From NCBI RefSeq assembly GCF_019423325.1, contig NZ_JAHZBQ010000001.1:372001-436000 (forward strand): a stretch of DNA of 64,000 nt, written 5' to 3'. Under the pieces are notes generated by a model. That model did not search any database and was not told where the DNA came from. It saw nothing but the letters and a program-made list of their open reading frames with translations. The position numbers were made by a program, and so were the translations under genes. The stretch is from Campylobacter sp. (GTDB lineage: Bacteria; Campylobacterota; Campylobacteria; Campylobacterales; Campylobacteraceae). Each line of letters begins with the position of its first letter. Positions within the stretch are counted from its first letter, which is position 1. Shown in pieces: positions 43,162-51,916 of this stretch.

Positions 43162-44508
43162 TTATCGCATCATTTCCGCATCAAATTTTGCATCATCAAA
43201 GCTCGCTCCTAAATATTCGCAGGCACTTTTTGCGTCGCGAAGTGCGTTGCCTAAGCAGCTCGTAGCGCCGGGGCTTGGGGTCATATTAAAGATAATCCCC
43301 GGATTTTCGCCTATTCTAGCTTCGCCTAAAATCAGCTTTTTTTGCGAGTGTGAGATTACTTGCGGGCGCACGCCGCCAAAGCCCTTGGCATAATAAATAT
43401 CCTCCTCGCGGATGCTAGGTATGATCTTGCGCGCATTTTTGACGAAAAGCTTTTTACCTAAAATCGGTATCTCAAAGCCTATATTGCGGATTAAGAAATC
43501 CCTTACCTCGCTATCGCCAAAATTTTGCCAAATGACCTTAGCTACGTCCATGTCAAAATTTAATGATTGAAAAAATTCCGGCACCGAACGACAGCCCTTG
43601 TAGCGTTCAAGCTTTGGTAACGTAAGTGCGGTAGGGCCAAATCTCGTGCAGCCGTCCGCCAAAAGATCGGGGTCGCCGTGAAGCGCGGCAAATGGAAGCT
43701 TTGGGTTTTGCACCATGTAAACCTTGCCGTTTAGAAGCTTTTGCTTGGTTAGATAGAAGCTGCCGGCGATGCAAATCGTGCTAAGATCCTGCCCCAGCCC
43801 CATTTTGTGCGCTAGCCACAGCGAGTGGGCGCCCGCATCTACGACTACAAAATCGGCGCTTAGCGAGAGTCTATTTGCGGTGCGGATATAGAACTTATCG
43901 CCTACTTTAGTGATGTTTTGCACCTCGGTGTTGAGGTACAGATCGCAGGTTTTGCCCTCCACGTTTTTAGCGTTTTGCACGAAGGAATTCGCCATCGCGC
44001 CATAATCGATCGTCGTGTAAACTCCCGATTGCACACCCATTGCTACGATATCCTCCGCTCGCTCCTCTCCGCGCCCGTCAAAAACTAGCTTGGGCTCGAT
44101 TTTTTTGAGCTCTTCCTTGTCGAAAAGCTGCAAATACGGATAAAGCTCTTTAAATTTCTCAAAGCGCTCTTTAATTAGCCCTACCTCGCTTTCGCCCACG
44201 CCAAGAGCCATTTTCTGCCCTTGAAATAAAAATTTATTCTCATATCCGTGCTTTTGGCAATACTTCACGATCATATCCGCCTTGCGCTTGACTTCGGTCG
44301 CTTTTTGCAGATCGTAGTTGGTCTCGATGTCGCCGCAATGAATCGTCTGAGAGTTTGCGCTGGCTTTAGAATTTAGCGTCGCAAGCCCTTCGTATTTTTC
44401 AAGTAGAGCGATATTTTTGATCCCGCTAAATTCTGCCAGCACGTATGCTAGCGCACTGCCCGTGATACCGCCGCCTATGATGATTACTTCGTAATGTTTT
44501 TCTTGCAT
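43162..44508 (-). CDS. mqo: FAD-dependent malate:quinone oxidoreductase
   Basis: Mqo is a membrane-associated flavoenzyme that oxidises malate to oxaloacetate and passes electrons to quinone. An N-terminal FAD-binding motif IIGGGITGSALAYVLAE is followed by ANSQTIHCGDIETNYD and, near the C-terminus, GFGGVRPQVIS and NMTPSPGATSCLGNA. The length is 448 residues, the epsilonproteobacterial type (Cj0393c). It is next to pyk, as in C. jejuni, separated by repeat-rich DNA. Confidence 0.93.
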   Translation of the reverse strand: MQEKHYEVIIIGGGITGSALAYVLAEFSGIKNIALLEKYEGLATLNSKASANSQTIHCGDIETNYDLQKATEVKRKADMIVKYCQKHGYENKFLFQGQKMALGVGESEVGLIKERFEKFKELYPYLQLFDKEELKKIEPKLVFDGRGEERAEDIVAMGVQSGVYTTIDYGAMANSFVQNAKNVEGKTCDLYLNTEVQNITKVGDKFYIRTANRLSLSADFVVVDAGAHSLWLAHKMGLGQDLSTICIAGSFYLTKQKLLNGKVYMVQNPKLPFAALHGDPDLLADGCTRFGPTALTLPKLERYKGCRSVPEFFQSLNFDMDVAKVIWQNFGDSEVRDFLIRNIGFEIPILGKKLFVKNARKIIPSIREEDIYYAKGFGGVRPQVISHSQKKLILGEARIGENPGIIFNMTPSPGATSCLGNALRDAKSACEYLGASFDDAKFDAEMMR

Positions 44509-44593
44509 GCCCTTTCCTTATCGAATTTGGCTGCAATTGTGCGAAAATTTCGCTTAAAAGCTAGTTATAAAAGCGTGAATTTAGATGATTTTA

Positions 44594-44599
44594 TATAAA
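44594..44599 (+). promoter_or_regulatory. Probable -10 box of the TRAP binding-protein gene
   Basis: TATAAA within TTATATAAAATT lies 30 bases before the ATG at 44630, in the intergenic space divergent to mqo. A GGGAG ribosome site follows. Confidence 0.45.
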
Positions 44600-44629
44600 A
44601 TTCGCACCATTTCATTTTGGGAGTAGTAT

Positions 44630-45814
44630 ATGAAAAAATCGATTCTTGTCGGATTAAGTTTGATTATAGCCACGTCGCTGTGGGGCGCGGATAAGAAAAT
44701 TTATCGCCTTAAGCTAGCTCAGACTTACGAGCTTAGTATGCCTATCGTAGGCGATGTCGCCAAGCGGATGGCAGATCTTGCAGATAGTATGTCTGATGGC
44801 AGACTAAAAATCAGCATCGACGCGCCTAGCAAACATAAAGCACCTTTTGCGATCTATGATATGGTCAAAAACGGACAATACGATTTAGGCTATACTGCGA
44901 GCTACTATTATAAAGGCAAAAATAGCGCGAATATGCTGTTTACGACGGTGCCTTTTGGTATGACGAAAGACGAGCAACATGCTTGGTATTACTTCGGCGG
45001 GGGTAAGGAGCTAGCGGATAAATTCTATGCTAAAAGCAATCTAAAGGTCTTTAATATCCTAAATAGCGGCATGCAGATGGGCGGTTGGTTTAAAAAAGAG
45101 ATTAATACGTTAGACGATCTAAAAGGGCTTAAATTTAGAATTCCAAGCTTTGGCGGGGAGGTTATGAGCCGCCTTGGCGTCGCAGTCGCTACGATACCGG
45201 TAGGTGAGCTATATATGGCGCTAGAGATGGGTACTATCGATGCGGTCGAGTGGGCAAGTCCTAGCTTTGATATACCTCTAGGCTTTCATAAAGTCGCAAA
45301 TTACTATTATACGGGATGGCAAGAACCCGCTAGCGAGCAGCAGATCGTGATAAATCTACAAACTTGGCAGAAGCTTCCTAAGGACTTGCAAAATATCCTA
45401 GAGGCTTCGATCGCTAAGGCGCGCGAATACGCAGAAAACGAGACGTTTTATAAAAACGTAATAATTTGGGACGAGATCAAAAAGAAATATCCGAACGTTC
45501 AGATTCGCTCTTTTTCACCTGAGATTATGCGTGCGCTTCGCAAGGCGACGGATGAAATTTTAGCCGAAGAAAGCGAGAAAAACCCCGATTTCAAAGAGAT
45601 TTGGGAGAGCCAAAAGGCGTTTTTAGCTAAAGCTAGAACATGGACGAAGATGGGCGATTTTACATATATCGAAAAAACGGGCGACGTTGAAGCCGAGCAG
45701 AATTTCACTGCTTCGGTGAAAAAAATCTCTGTTCCTGAGCCTGTAAATAACGCAGCCAGCGAGATAAATGCAAGCACTGCCGCACCAAAAAATGAGGATA
45801 ATCAGACGAAATAG
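44630..45814 (+). CDS. TRAP transporter substrate-binding protein (DctP/TakP type), orphan
   Basis: A signal peptide (MKKSILVGLSLIIATSLWG) is followed by a TRAP-type periplasmic binding protein: SDGRLKISIDAPSKH, LDDLKGLKFRIPSFGGEVM, IPVGELYMALEMGTIDAVEWASP, a stretch with the conserved substrate-carboxylate Arg. The type resembles binders of 2-oxoacids and related monocarboxylates. Residues from about 340 form an extra polar tail rich in Ala, Asn and Glu. No DctQ or DctM membrane partner is in the window, so it may work with a transporter elsewhere. It is divergent from mqo. Confidence 0.85.
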   Translation: MKKSILVGLSLIIATSLWGADKKIYRLKLAQTYELSMPIVGDVAKRMADLADSMSDGRLKISIDAPSKHKAPFAIYDMVKNGQYDLGYTASYYYKGKNSANMLFTTVPFGMTKDEQHAWYYFGGGKELADKFYAKSNLKVFNILNSGMQMGGWFKKEINTLDDLKGLKFRIPSFGGEVMSRLGVAVATIPVGELYMALEMGTIDAVEWASPSFDIPLGFHKVANYYYTGWQEPASEQQIVINLQTWQKLPKDLQNILEASIAKAREYAENETFYKNVIIWDEIKKKYPNVQIRSFSPEIMRALRKATDEILAEESEKNPDFKEIWESQKAFLAKARTWTKMGDFTYIEKTGDVEAEQNFTASVKKISVPEPVNNAASEINASTAAPKNEDNQTK

Positions 45815-46879
45815 TGCTTCGCTTTTTAGCTGCGTTTTTATGCCGCGCGGCTAAACTAAGCGCCAGATAAAGGCGTATGCGGCTTAAATTTGATCGGCAA
45901 TTTTAGGCAATTTAGGCGAGGCGCGGGTGATTAAAATGCAGGTGATTTACTTATTGCAGCTGCGTAGCTCGGAGTATCTTTAAAATTTTAATTTATGAAA
46001 GCGGCGATGAAATTTTATCGCTGCTTTAGCATTTAAGTTAAGGCGCGTAATTCGAATCACTGCGTTTAAAGCCTAGTTTAAAAGCCGCTCGGTCGCCGCC
46101 GTACAAGGCTAAAATTTTATCAAGCTCCAAGCCTCCTCTTTTTTGCTTTATTCTTTTATCTTTTGCGTTATTTAAGCTCGATATTCCGCCGTGCTTGCTT
46201 GCGGGTGACATTGAGCGAGAGAGAATTTAATCTTGCTTTTTCATTTCGCGTAGTTAGTGGAGGAGCTTTGGCGAAGCGTGCCAATCTGAGATTTTAAATT
46301 AGTAGCGTTCATAAATTCCATATTTTAAAATTTCAGCGCTTTTATCTTGCAAATGCCGCTTTTAAATGAAATTTGCTTCGGGTTTTCTTTCTATTATAAA
46401 AGCGGCAAACTTCAAATAAAATGCAAAATTTTAAAATTTACACGCTTAAATATCATAAGTAAGGAGAATTTAAAATTTTTTCCTTCGGAGATTAAGTAAA
46501 AAGCGCGTTAGAAAAAATTTTATAGGTCAAATTTCATTTTAAGCGATTGTAAATTTAAAAGCTTGCGTGAAAATTTTTTTAAAGCCTGCTCTAGTTAGAA
46601 TTTATCACTAAACTAGACGGGCTCAGCCTTGGAATTTCAGCGCGCCAATTTTAAAATTTTGCGCGAGTTAGGCTTAAAATTTTAAAATTCGATTCTACCT
46701 GCGAAAACTCTTAAATTCCGCGGCTTAGAATTTTGATGGAGAATTTTGCTGCAACGCTACTTTTGGGCGCGCGATAAATTACACGGCTGCAAAGCCGCGT
46801 AGAATATTGAGCTAGGCTCGCTGCTGCAAGCCTAGCGAATGTCGTAAGCTAAAAAGGCACTACTGCAAAGCGTAAAATT
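45815..46879. other. Long gene-free region (1.06 kb)
   Basis: This is the largest gap in the window. I find no reading frame with a ribosome site and protein-like composition, no tRNA or rRNA, and no clear terminator. Towards the right end are AT palindromes (TTAAAATTTTGCGC near 46650, TTAAAATTTTAAAATTCG near 46680). Parts at 46440-46620 are very AT-rich (AGGAGAATTTAAAATTTTTTCC). It could contain a small RNA or decayed genes. Confidence 0.55.
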
Positions 46880-48079
46880 TTATTTCAAAGCCTTAAAAAG
46901 CTCCACGCTATCAAGCTGCTCCCACGGATATTCGTCGTTTCCGACCTGTCCGCGTGCGGCGACGTCGGCGTAGAGAAAGCTTTCTTTGCCGGGGCGATCA
47001 AGACCGAATTTATCGATGATCCAGCGCGGAGTGAGCGGAAATTTTTCAAGCACGAAAGCGGATAGCTCATCGTCGCTTGCCGCGCCTAAATTCGTCCCCA
47101 TACAATCGACGCTGACGCTTACCGGTTTAGCTACGCCGATTGCGTAGCTAAGCTGGACGATGCATTTTTTCGCAAGCCCCGCTGCAACGATATTTTTGGC
47201 GATGTAGCGCGCCGCGTAAAGTCCGCTACGATCGACCTTGGTGTAGTCTTTGCTGCTTTGAGCGCCGCCACCTATAGGGCTGTAGCCGCCGAAGCTATCG
47301 ACGATTAGCTTGCGCCCCGTTAGGCCGCTGTCGTGAAGCGAGCTGTGATTTACGTAGCGGCCGGTCGGGTTGATGTAGATGATAGTCTTGCTTTTGTCGT
47401 AAAGCTCCTTTGGAAGCCCCGCCGAATCGATTAAATTTCCGATCAGATCTCGGACGCGCTCGATGCTCATGCTCTCGACGCATGGCGCGGAAACCACGAT
47501 CGTATGGATGCTTTGCGGCTTGCACTCCTCAAAATTGCTCTTCGTGCCGTAATCGACGCTAACCTGCGTCTTAATATCGACGCCAAGCTCGTTAGGATGG
47601 GACTTTGCATAGGCATAAACGTGATCGCAAAGAAGCCTCGCGTAGGTGATCGCCGCCGGCATAAAATTTTTCGTCTCGCAGCTTGCGAAACCGAACATTA
47701 TGCCCTGATCCCCCGCTCCGATCTCGCCGCCCTCTTGATCGACGCCTTGGTTGATGTCGGGGCTTTGCTGGTTTAAAAATACGTCCACTTGCAGATCCTG
47801 CGGATGCAGGCACTGCGCGCGCGTGAAATGAGGGTTGTCGTTATAGCCGATCTCGCTAAGCGCGCCCTTTACGATGTGGCGGTAATCGTCGTGGGTAAAA
47901 TCGATCTTGGCGTTTACTTCGCCGCCGATTACTACGTGTTTGCCCGCGATGAAAACCTCCGCCGCGACGCGTCCGTTTGGATCTTGTTTTAAAATTTCAT
48001 CCACGATGCTGTCTGCGATGATATCGGCGCACTTGTCCGGATGTCCGGGGCTTACTACCTCGCTTGTAAATAGATACAT
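46880..48079 (-). CDS. metK: S-adenosylmethionine synthase
   Basis: MetK makes SAM from methionine and ATP. The 399-residue protein starts MYLFTSEVVSPGHPDKCADIIAD, the family opening with the ATP-contacting HPDK, followed by GAGDQGIMFGFA, GRYVNHSSLHDSGLTGRKLIVDSFGGYSPIGGGA-like core motifs (visible as NPTGRYVNH and TGRKLIVDSFGG) and KVDRSGLYAARYIAKN. It is divergent from sstT, matching C. jejuni Cj1096c/Cj1097. Confidence 0.97.
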   Translation of the reverse strand: MYLFTSEVVSPGHPDKCADIIADSIVDEILKQDPNGRVAAEVFIAGKHVVIGGEVNAKIDFTHDDYRHIVKGALSEIGYNDNPHFTRAQCLHPQDLQVDVFLNQQSPDINQGVDQEGGEIGAGDQGIMFGFASCETKNFMPAAITYARLLCDHVYAYAKSHPNELGVDIKTQVSVDYGTKSNFEECKPQSIHTIVVSAPCVESMSIERVRDLIGNLIDSAGLPKELYDKSKTIIYINPTGRYVNHSSLHDSGLTGRKLIVDSFGGYSPIGGGAQSSKDYTKVDRSGLYAARYIAKNIVAAGLAKKCIVQLSYAIGVAKPVSVSVDCMGTNLGAASDDELSAFVLEKFPLTPRWIIDKFGLDRPGKESFLYADVAARGQVGNDEYPWEQLDSVELFKALK

Positions 48080-48223
48080 ATCTGCTCCTAATTAAAATTT
48101 CGGGGCATTTTATCTAACGAGGTTTTAAGATTAACTAAAAATTACGAAATTCCGCTCAAATTTAAATGCGCTTAAATAAAATTTCGATATATTTCAAACG
48201 ACGTTTTGATTGAAAGGTAAAAA

Positions 48224-49483
48224 ATGAGTTCGATTCAAAAATTAGTAGCCAGCTACAAAGATAAAAATCTAGTTCTGCGCATAGTTACCGGCTTGATAAT
48301 AGGCGCTATTTTGGGCTTTGCCGCGCGTTCGGCTGCGGGCGATATTGCGGCAGAGCACACTTCGTTTTTAATAAACGTAGTAGCTTTTGCGGAAATTCTA
48401 GGAAATTTATTCGTAGGCGCCCTTAAAGCGGTAGCTCCGATTTTAGTTTTTATCTTGATCTTAAGCTCGATCGTAAATAAACAATACGGCAGCGCAAGCG
48501 GCTTAAAACGCGTGGTCGTCCTATATATCGTAGGCACCTTTTTAGCCTCGTGCGTGGGGGTTGCAGCCAGCTTTTTATTTCCGACGCAGCTTGCTCTAAG
48601 CAATGTCGGCGCGGCGGAAAATGCGGTTCCTGCGAGCGTTTGGATCGTGCTAAAAGATCTGCTTTTTAAGGTCGTAGATAATCCGCTAAACGCTATCGCG
48701 CACGGAAATTACGTAGGAATTTTAACCTGGGCGATAGGTCTTGGTGTTGCGCTTAAATTTTGCACTAATGAAACAAAGAAAATTTTTACCGATCTTAGCG
48801 AAGCGGTAACCAAAATCGTGCAGTTCGTAATCCAGCTCGCGCCATTTGGAATTTTCGGTCTAGTAGCTTCTACCGTTTATCAAACCGGCGTCGATGCGCT
48901 GCTTGGATACGTGCGAATCGTAGTCGTGCTAGTAGGTGCGATGGCGTTCGTAGCCCTCGTGGTAAATCCGCTCATCGTCTTTGCGGTGATTAAGAAAAAT
49001 CCATATCCGCTCGTATTTACCTGCCTGCGCGAAAGCGGCCTCACGGCGTTTTTCACCCGCAGCTCGGCGGCGAATATCCCGGTAAATTTAAATTTATGCA
49101 AAAAGCTCGGTATCAGCGACGAGCTAAGCTCGATCTCAATTCCTTTGGGGGCTACGATAAATATGGCGGGCGCTGCGGTGGTAATCGCGATCTTGGCGCT
49201 TGCTGCGGCTCATACGCTTGGCGTGCGCCCCGATTTTTGGACGGCGCTACTGCTTTGCGTGGTCTCGGCGGTCGGTGCATGCGGCGCTAGCGGCGTACCC
49301 GGCGGCTCATTGATGCTGATACCGCTTGCGTGTTCGCTCTTTAATATCTCAAACGACATCGCAATGCAGGTAGTTGCGATCGGCTTTATCATTGGCGTGA
49401 TCCAAGACTCGGTAGAAACTGCGATCAATAGCTCCACGGACGTGATTTTTACGGCGATCGCGTCGCAAAGTATGCAAAAATAA
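48224..49483 (+). CDS. sstT: Serine/threonine:sodium symporter
   Basis: SstT is a sodium-coupled serine and threonine importer of the DAACS family. The 419-residue membrane protein has about eight hydrophobic segments. Diagnostic stretches are VGALKAVAPILVFILILSSI, TRSSAANIPVNLNLCKKLG and IPLGATINMAGAAVVI, followed by GVPGGSLMLIPLACSLF and DSVETAINSSTDVIF. Serine is a main carbon source for campylobacters. An AAAGG ribosome site precedes the ATG, and a strong terminator follows the gene. Confidence 0.95.
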   Translation: MSSIQKLVASYKDKNLVLRIVTGLIIGAILGFAARSAAGDIAAEHTSFLINVVAFAEILGNLFVGALKAVAPILVFILILSSIVNKQYGSASGLKRVVVLYIVGTFLASCVGVAASFLFPTQLALSNVGAAENAVPASVWIVLKDLLFKVVDNPLNAIAHGNYVGILTWAIGLGVALKFCTNETKKIFTDLSEAVTKIVQFVIQLAPFGIFGLVASTVYQTGVDALLGYVRIVVVLVGAMAFVALVVNPLIVFAVIKKNPYPLVFTCLRESGLTAFFTRSSAANIPVNLNLCKKLGISDELSSISIPLGATINMAGAAVVIAILALAAAHTLGVRPDFWTALLLCVVSAVGACGASGVPGGSLMLIPLACSLFNISNDIAMQVVAIGFIIGVIQDSVETAINSSTDVIFTAIASQSMQK

Positions 49484-49500
49484 CTCACTTTAAAATTTTA

Positions 49501-49537
49501 CCGCAAATTCCGCCCGCACGGCGGATTTGCGGTTTTT
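49501..49537 (+). terminator. Rho-independent terminator after sstT
   Basis: CCGCAAATTCCGCC pairs with GGCGGATTTGCGG (one bulged base) around a 5-base loop, and is followed directly by TTTTT. Confidence 0.85.
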
Positions 49538-49593
49538 AAAATTTTACTTATTCTTTTTTGATAAAATTATCCAAAAATTTTAAAAGGAAATCG

Positions 49594-51507
49594 ATGAATT
49601 GGAATTTAGGCGAGCTGTTTGCAAACGAAGCAGAATTTAGCGGCGCGATAGATAGCGCCTCCGCGCAGGCTAGGGATTTTGAGCTTAAATTTAAAGATAA
49701 GCTGCACGCCCTTAGCGCGGAGGAATTTTTAGGCGCGCTTGAGCTTTATGAGGGCATCAGCGAGCAGATCGGCAAGATAATGAGCTTTGCGCATCTAAGA
49801 TTCGCGCGAGATACAAGTCTCGGGGCGCAGCAGGCCAAGACGGAGCAAGCTTGCAACGACATTTCGCAGAGCCTACTCTTTTTCGAGCTTGAGTTTAACG
49901 AGCTTGACGCCGCAAAACAGGACGAGTTTATCGCAGGAAGCGGGAGATTTAGATATTATTTGAGCCTACTTAAGCAGCGCAAGACCCACCAGCTAAGCTT
50001 GCCGCAAGAAAGCGTGCTTTTAAAAACTTCGCCCGTAAGCGGCGAGGCGTTTTCGCGGCTTTTTGACGAGAGCATGGCGCGGATGAGCTTTGGTTTTCGC
50101 GGGCAAAAGCTTGGCGAGGAGGAAATTTTAAGCTTGCTTCATAGCTCCGATCGCGAGGTGCGAAAGGACGCCGCAGCCTCGCTAAGCGCGGTGCTAGAGC
50201 AAAACTCCCACCTGCTTGGCTACATCTACAATATGATCAAAACCGATCTTAAAATTCGCTGCGAGCTGCGCGGCTACGATAAAGCCGAGGCGGTGATGCA
50301 TGAGGAAAATCAGATAAACATCGCAAGCGTCGATGCGCTGATCGCAGAGACGGAGCGAAGCTTCGCTCTAGTCGGCAAATTTTACGCCAAAAAGCGCGAA
50401 ATTTTAGGCTACGATGCGCTGTATGATTACGACAGATACGCGCCGCTTGGGGGCGACGAGGGCGAGTTTAGCTTCGAGCAGGCTAAGCAGATCGTGCTTG
50501 CGGCATTTGAAAAATTTAGCCCAAAATTTAAGCAGATCGCGCTGATCGCGTTTGAGCGAAACTGGATCGACGCAATGCCCGCGCAAAATAAGCAAAGCGG
50601 CGCGTTTTCGCATTCGGGCTCTCGCGATACGCACCCTTTCGTGCTTTTAAATTTTACCCGCAAGCGCCGCGACGTATTTACCCTCGCGCACGAGCTGGGG
50701 CACGCGATACATCAGTATCTAAGCTACGGCGTGGGCTATTTTAACTCCTTCACGCCGCTAACGACGGCTGAGACCGCGTCGGTTTTCTGCGAGATGCTGG
50801 TGTTTGATTATATGCGCGAAAATTTTTCAAATTTAAACGGTTTGTCGAATTTCAAAAGCACCGCCGCCTTGGACGGCTCGCAAAATTTTAAATGTAGCGC
50901 TTCGCAAGAGGCTCAGGGCGGTGAAATTCCAAACGAGCGCGCCGTAAAAAACTCCGCCTCGCAAGACTCTGCGGGTTCGTGCGAGCTTGCTGCGAGCGAT
51001 ACGGATACGCCCTCGCAGACTGCAAACGATAAAGCCGCGCTGCGAGCGATGCTTGCGGCAAAGATCGAGGATATCTTCGCTACGCTTTACCGCCAGATCG
51101 GATTTACGACCTTTGAGCGGCGCGTGCATGCAAGCGCGGATGAGCTAAGCATCGAGCGGCTGGGTGAGCTGTGGATGGAGGAGTCGCGCAAGATGTTTGC
51201 CGGCGAGCTAATCTTGCAGGATCATTACAAAAGCTGGTGGAGCTACATTCCGCACTTCGTTCACACGCCGTTTTACTGCTACTCCTATGCCTACGCGCAG
51301 CTTTTGGTGCTCGCGTTTTACGGGCTGTATAAGAGCGGCAGGCTCGAAAATTTCGTTCAAATTTACACTGAGTTTTTAAGCTCGGGCGGCAGCGACGCGC
51401 CGCAAAAGCTGGTGGCAAAATTCGGCTTTGACATCAATAAAAGCGAGTTTTGGCGCATCGGCATAGAACAGGTCGCGGCGCTTGTAGATGAGTTTGTGAG
51501 GGGTTAG
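49594..51507 (+). CDS. pepF: Oligoendopeptidase F (M3 family) with an insertion
   Basis: PepF is a cytoplasmic zinc peptidase that degrades oligopeptides. The zinc motif HELGH is at about residues 366-370 in FTLAHELGHAIHQYLS, with the third ligand in TAETASVFCEML. I choose ATG 49594, which follows AAAAGGAAA, rather than a TTG 36 bases upstream. Between VFDYMREN and AMLAAKIEDIFATLYRQI lies an extra Ser/Ala/Asn-rich segment at about residues 409-480 that includes NF-pairs; other PepF proteins have only a short link there. The length is 637 residues. Cj1099 is the C. jejuni counterpart. Confidence 0.93.
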   Translation: MNWNLGELFANEAEFSGAIDSASAQARDFELKFKDKLHALSAEEFLGALELYEGISEQIGKIMSFAHLRFARDTSLGAQQAKTEQACNDISQSLLFFELEFNELDAAKQDEFIAGSGRFRYYLSLLKQRKTHQLSLPQESVLLKTSPVSGEAFSRLFDESMARMSFGFRGQKLGEEEILSLLHSSDREVRKDAAASLSAVLEQNSHLLGYIYNMIKTDLKIRCELRGYDKAEAVMHEENQINIASVDALIAETERSFALVGKFYAKKREILGYDALYDYDRYAPLGGDEGEFSFEQAKQIVLAAFEKFSPKFKQIALIAFERNWIDAMPAQNKQSGAFSHSGSRDTHPFVLLNFTRKRRDVFTLAHELGHAIHQYLSYGVGYFNSFTPLTTAETASVFCEMLVFDYMRENFSNLNGLSNFKSTAALDGSQNFKCSASQEAQGGEIPNERAVKNSASQDSAGSCELAASDTDTPSQTANDKAALRAMLAAKIEDIFATLYRQIGFTTFERRVHASADELSIERLGELWMEESRKMFAGELILQDHYKSWWSYIPHFVHTPFYCYSYAYAQLLVLAFYGLYKSGRLENFVQIYTEFLSSGGSDAPQKLVAKFGFDINKSEFWRIGIEQVAALVDEFVRG

Positions 51508-51508
51508 G

Positions 51509-51916
51509 ATGATAGATAAAATTTTAAAAGACGATAAATTTATCGCTGCGAGTAGTGCAAATATAGGCGCGGTTTTGGATTACGTTTTGGCTCTTGGATA
51601 TGGATTTGGCATCGTTGCGAGGACGGATCAGATAAAATTTGACCCGCCGCTGCCGGAGGAAATTTTAAAAAGCTTCAAAATGCCCGCTATCTTTTTGCAG
51701 CTGGAGGAATACACGCTTTCTAGCGCGCATCTTAGCAAGGATGAGCTGGTTTTCGAGGCGGGATTTGGGCCGCAGGATTTTGCAAGCACGCTTAGCGTGC
51801 CGTTTTACGCGGTCTTGCAGATCGTCGTGGACGGCAAGCCTATCGCGGTAAATTTCTCCCAGCCCGAGTCCGAGTGGCTTAAACGCGAAAAATCGCGTAA
51901 AATTTTCTCAAAATGA
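51509..51916 (+). CDS. Conserved hypothetical protein between pepF and the helicase
   Basis: A 135-residue cytoplasmic protein of unknown function (MIDKILKDDKFIAASSANIGAVLDYV is its opening in two parts). It begins one base after the pepF stop and overlaps the helicase start (ATGA), so it is translationally coupled at both ends. C. jejuni has a protein of similar size at this place (Cj1100). There are no recognised motifs. A C-terminal LKREKSRKIF is basic. Confidence 0.7.
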   Translation: MIDKILKDDKFIAASSANIGAVLDYVLALGYGFGIVARTDQIKFDPPLPEEILKSFKMPAIFLQLEEYTLSSAHLSKDELVFEAGFGPQDFASTLSVPFYAVLQIVVDGKPIAVNFSQPESEWLKREKSRKIFSK

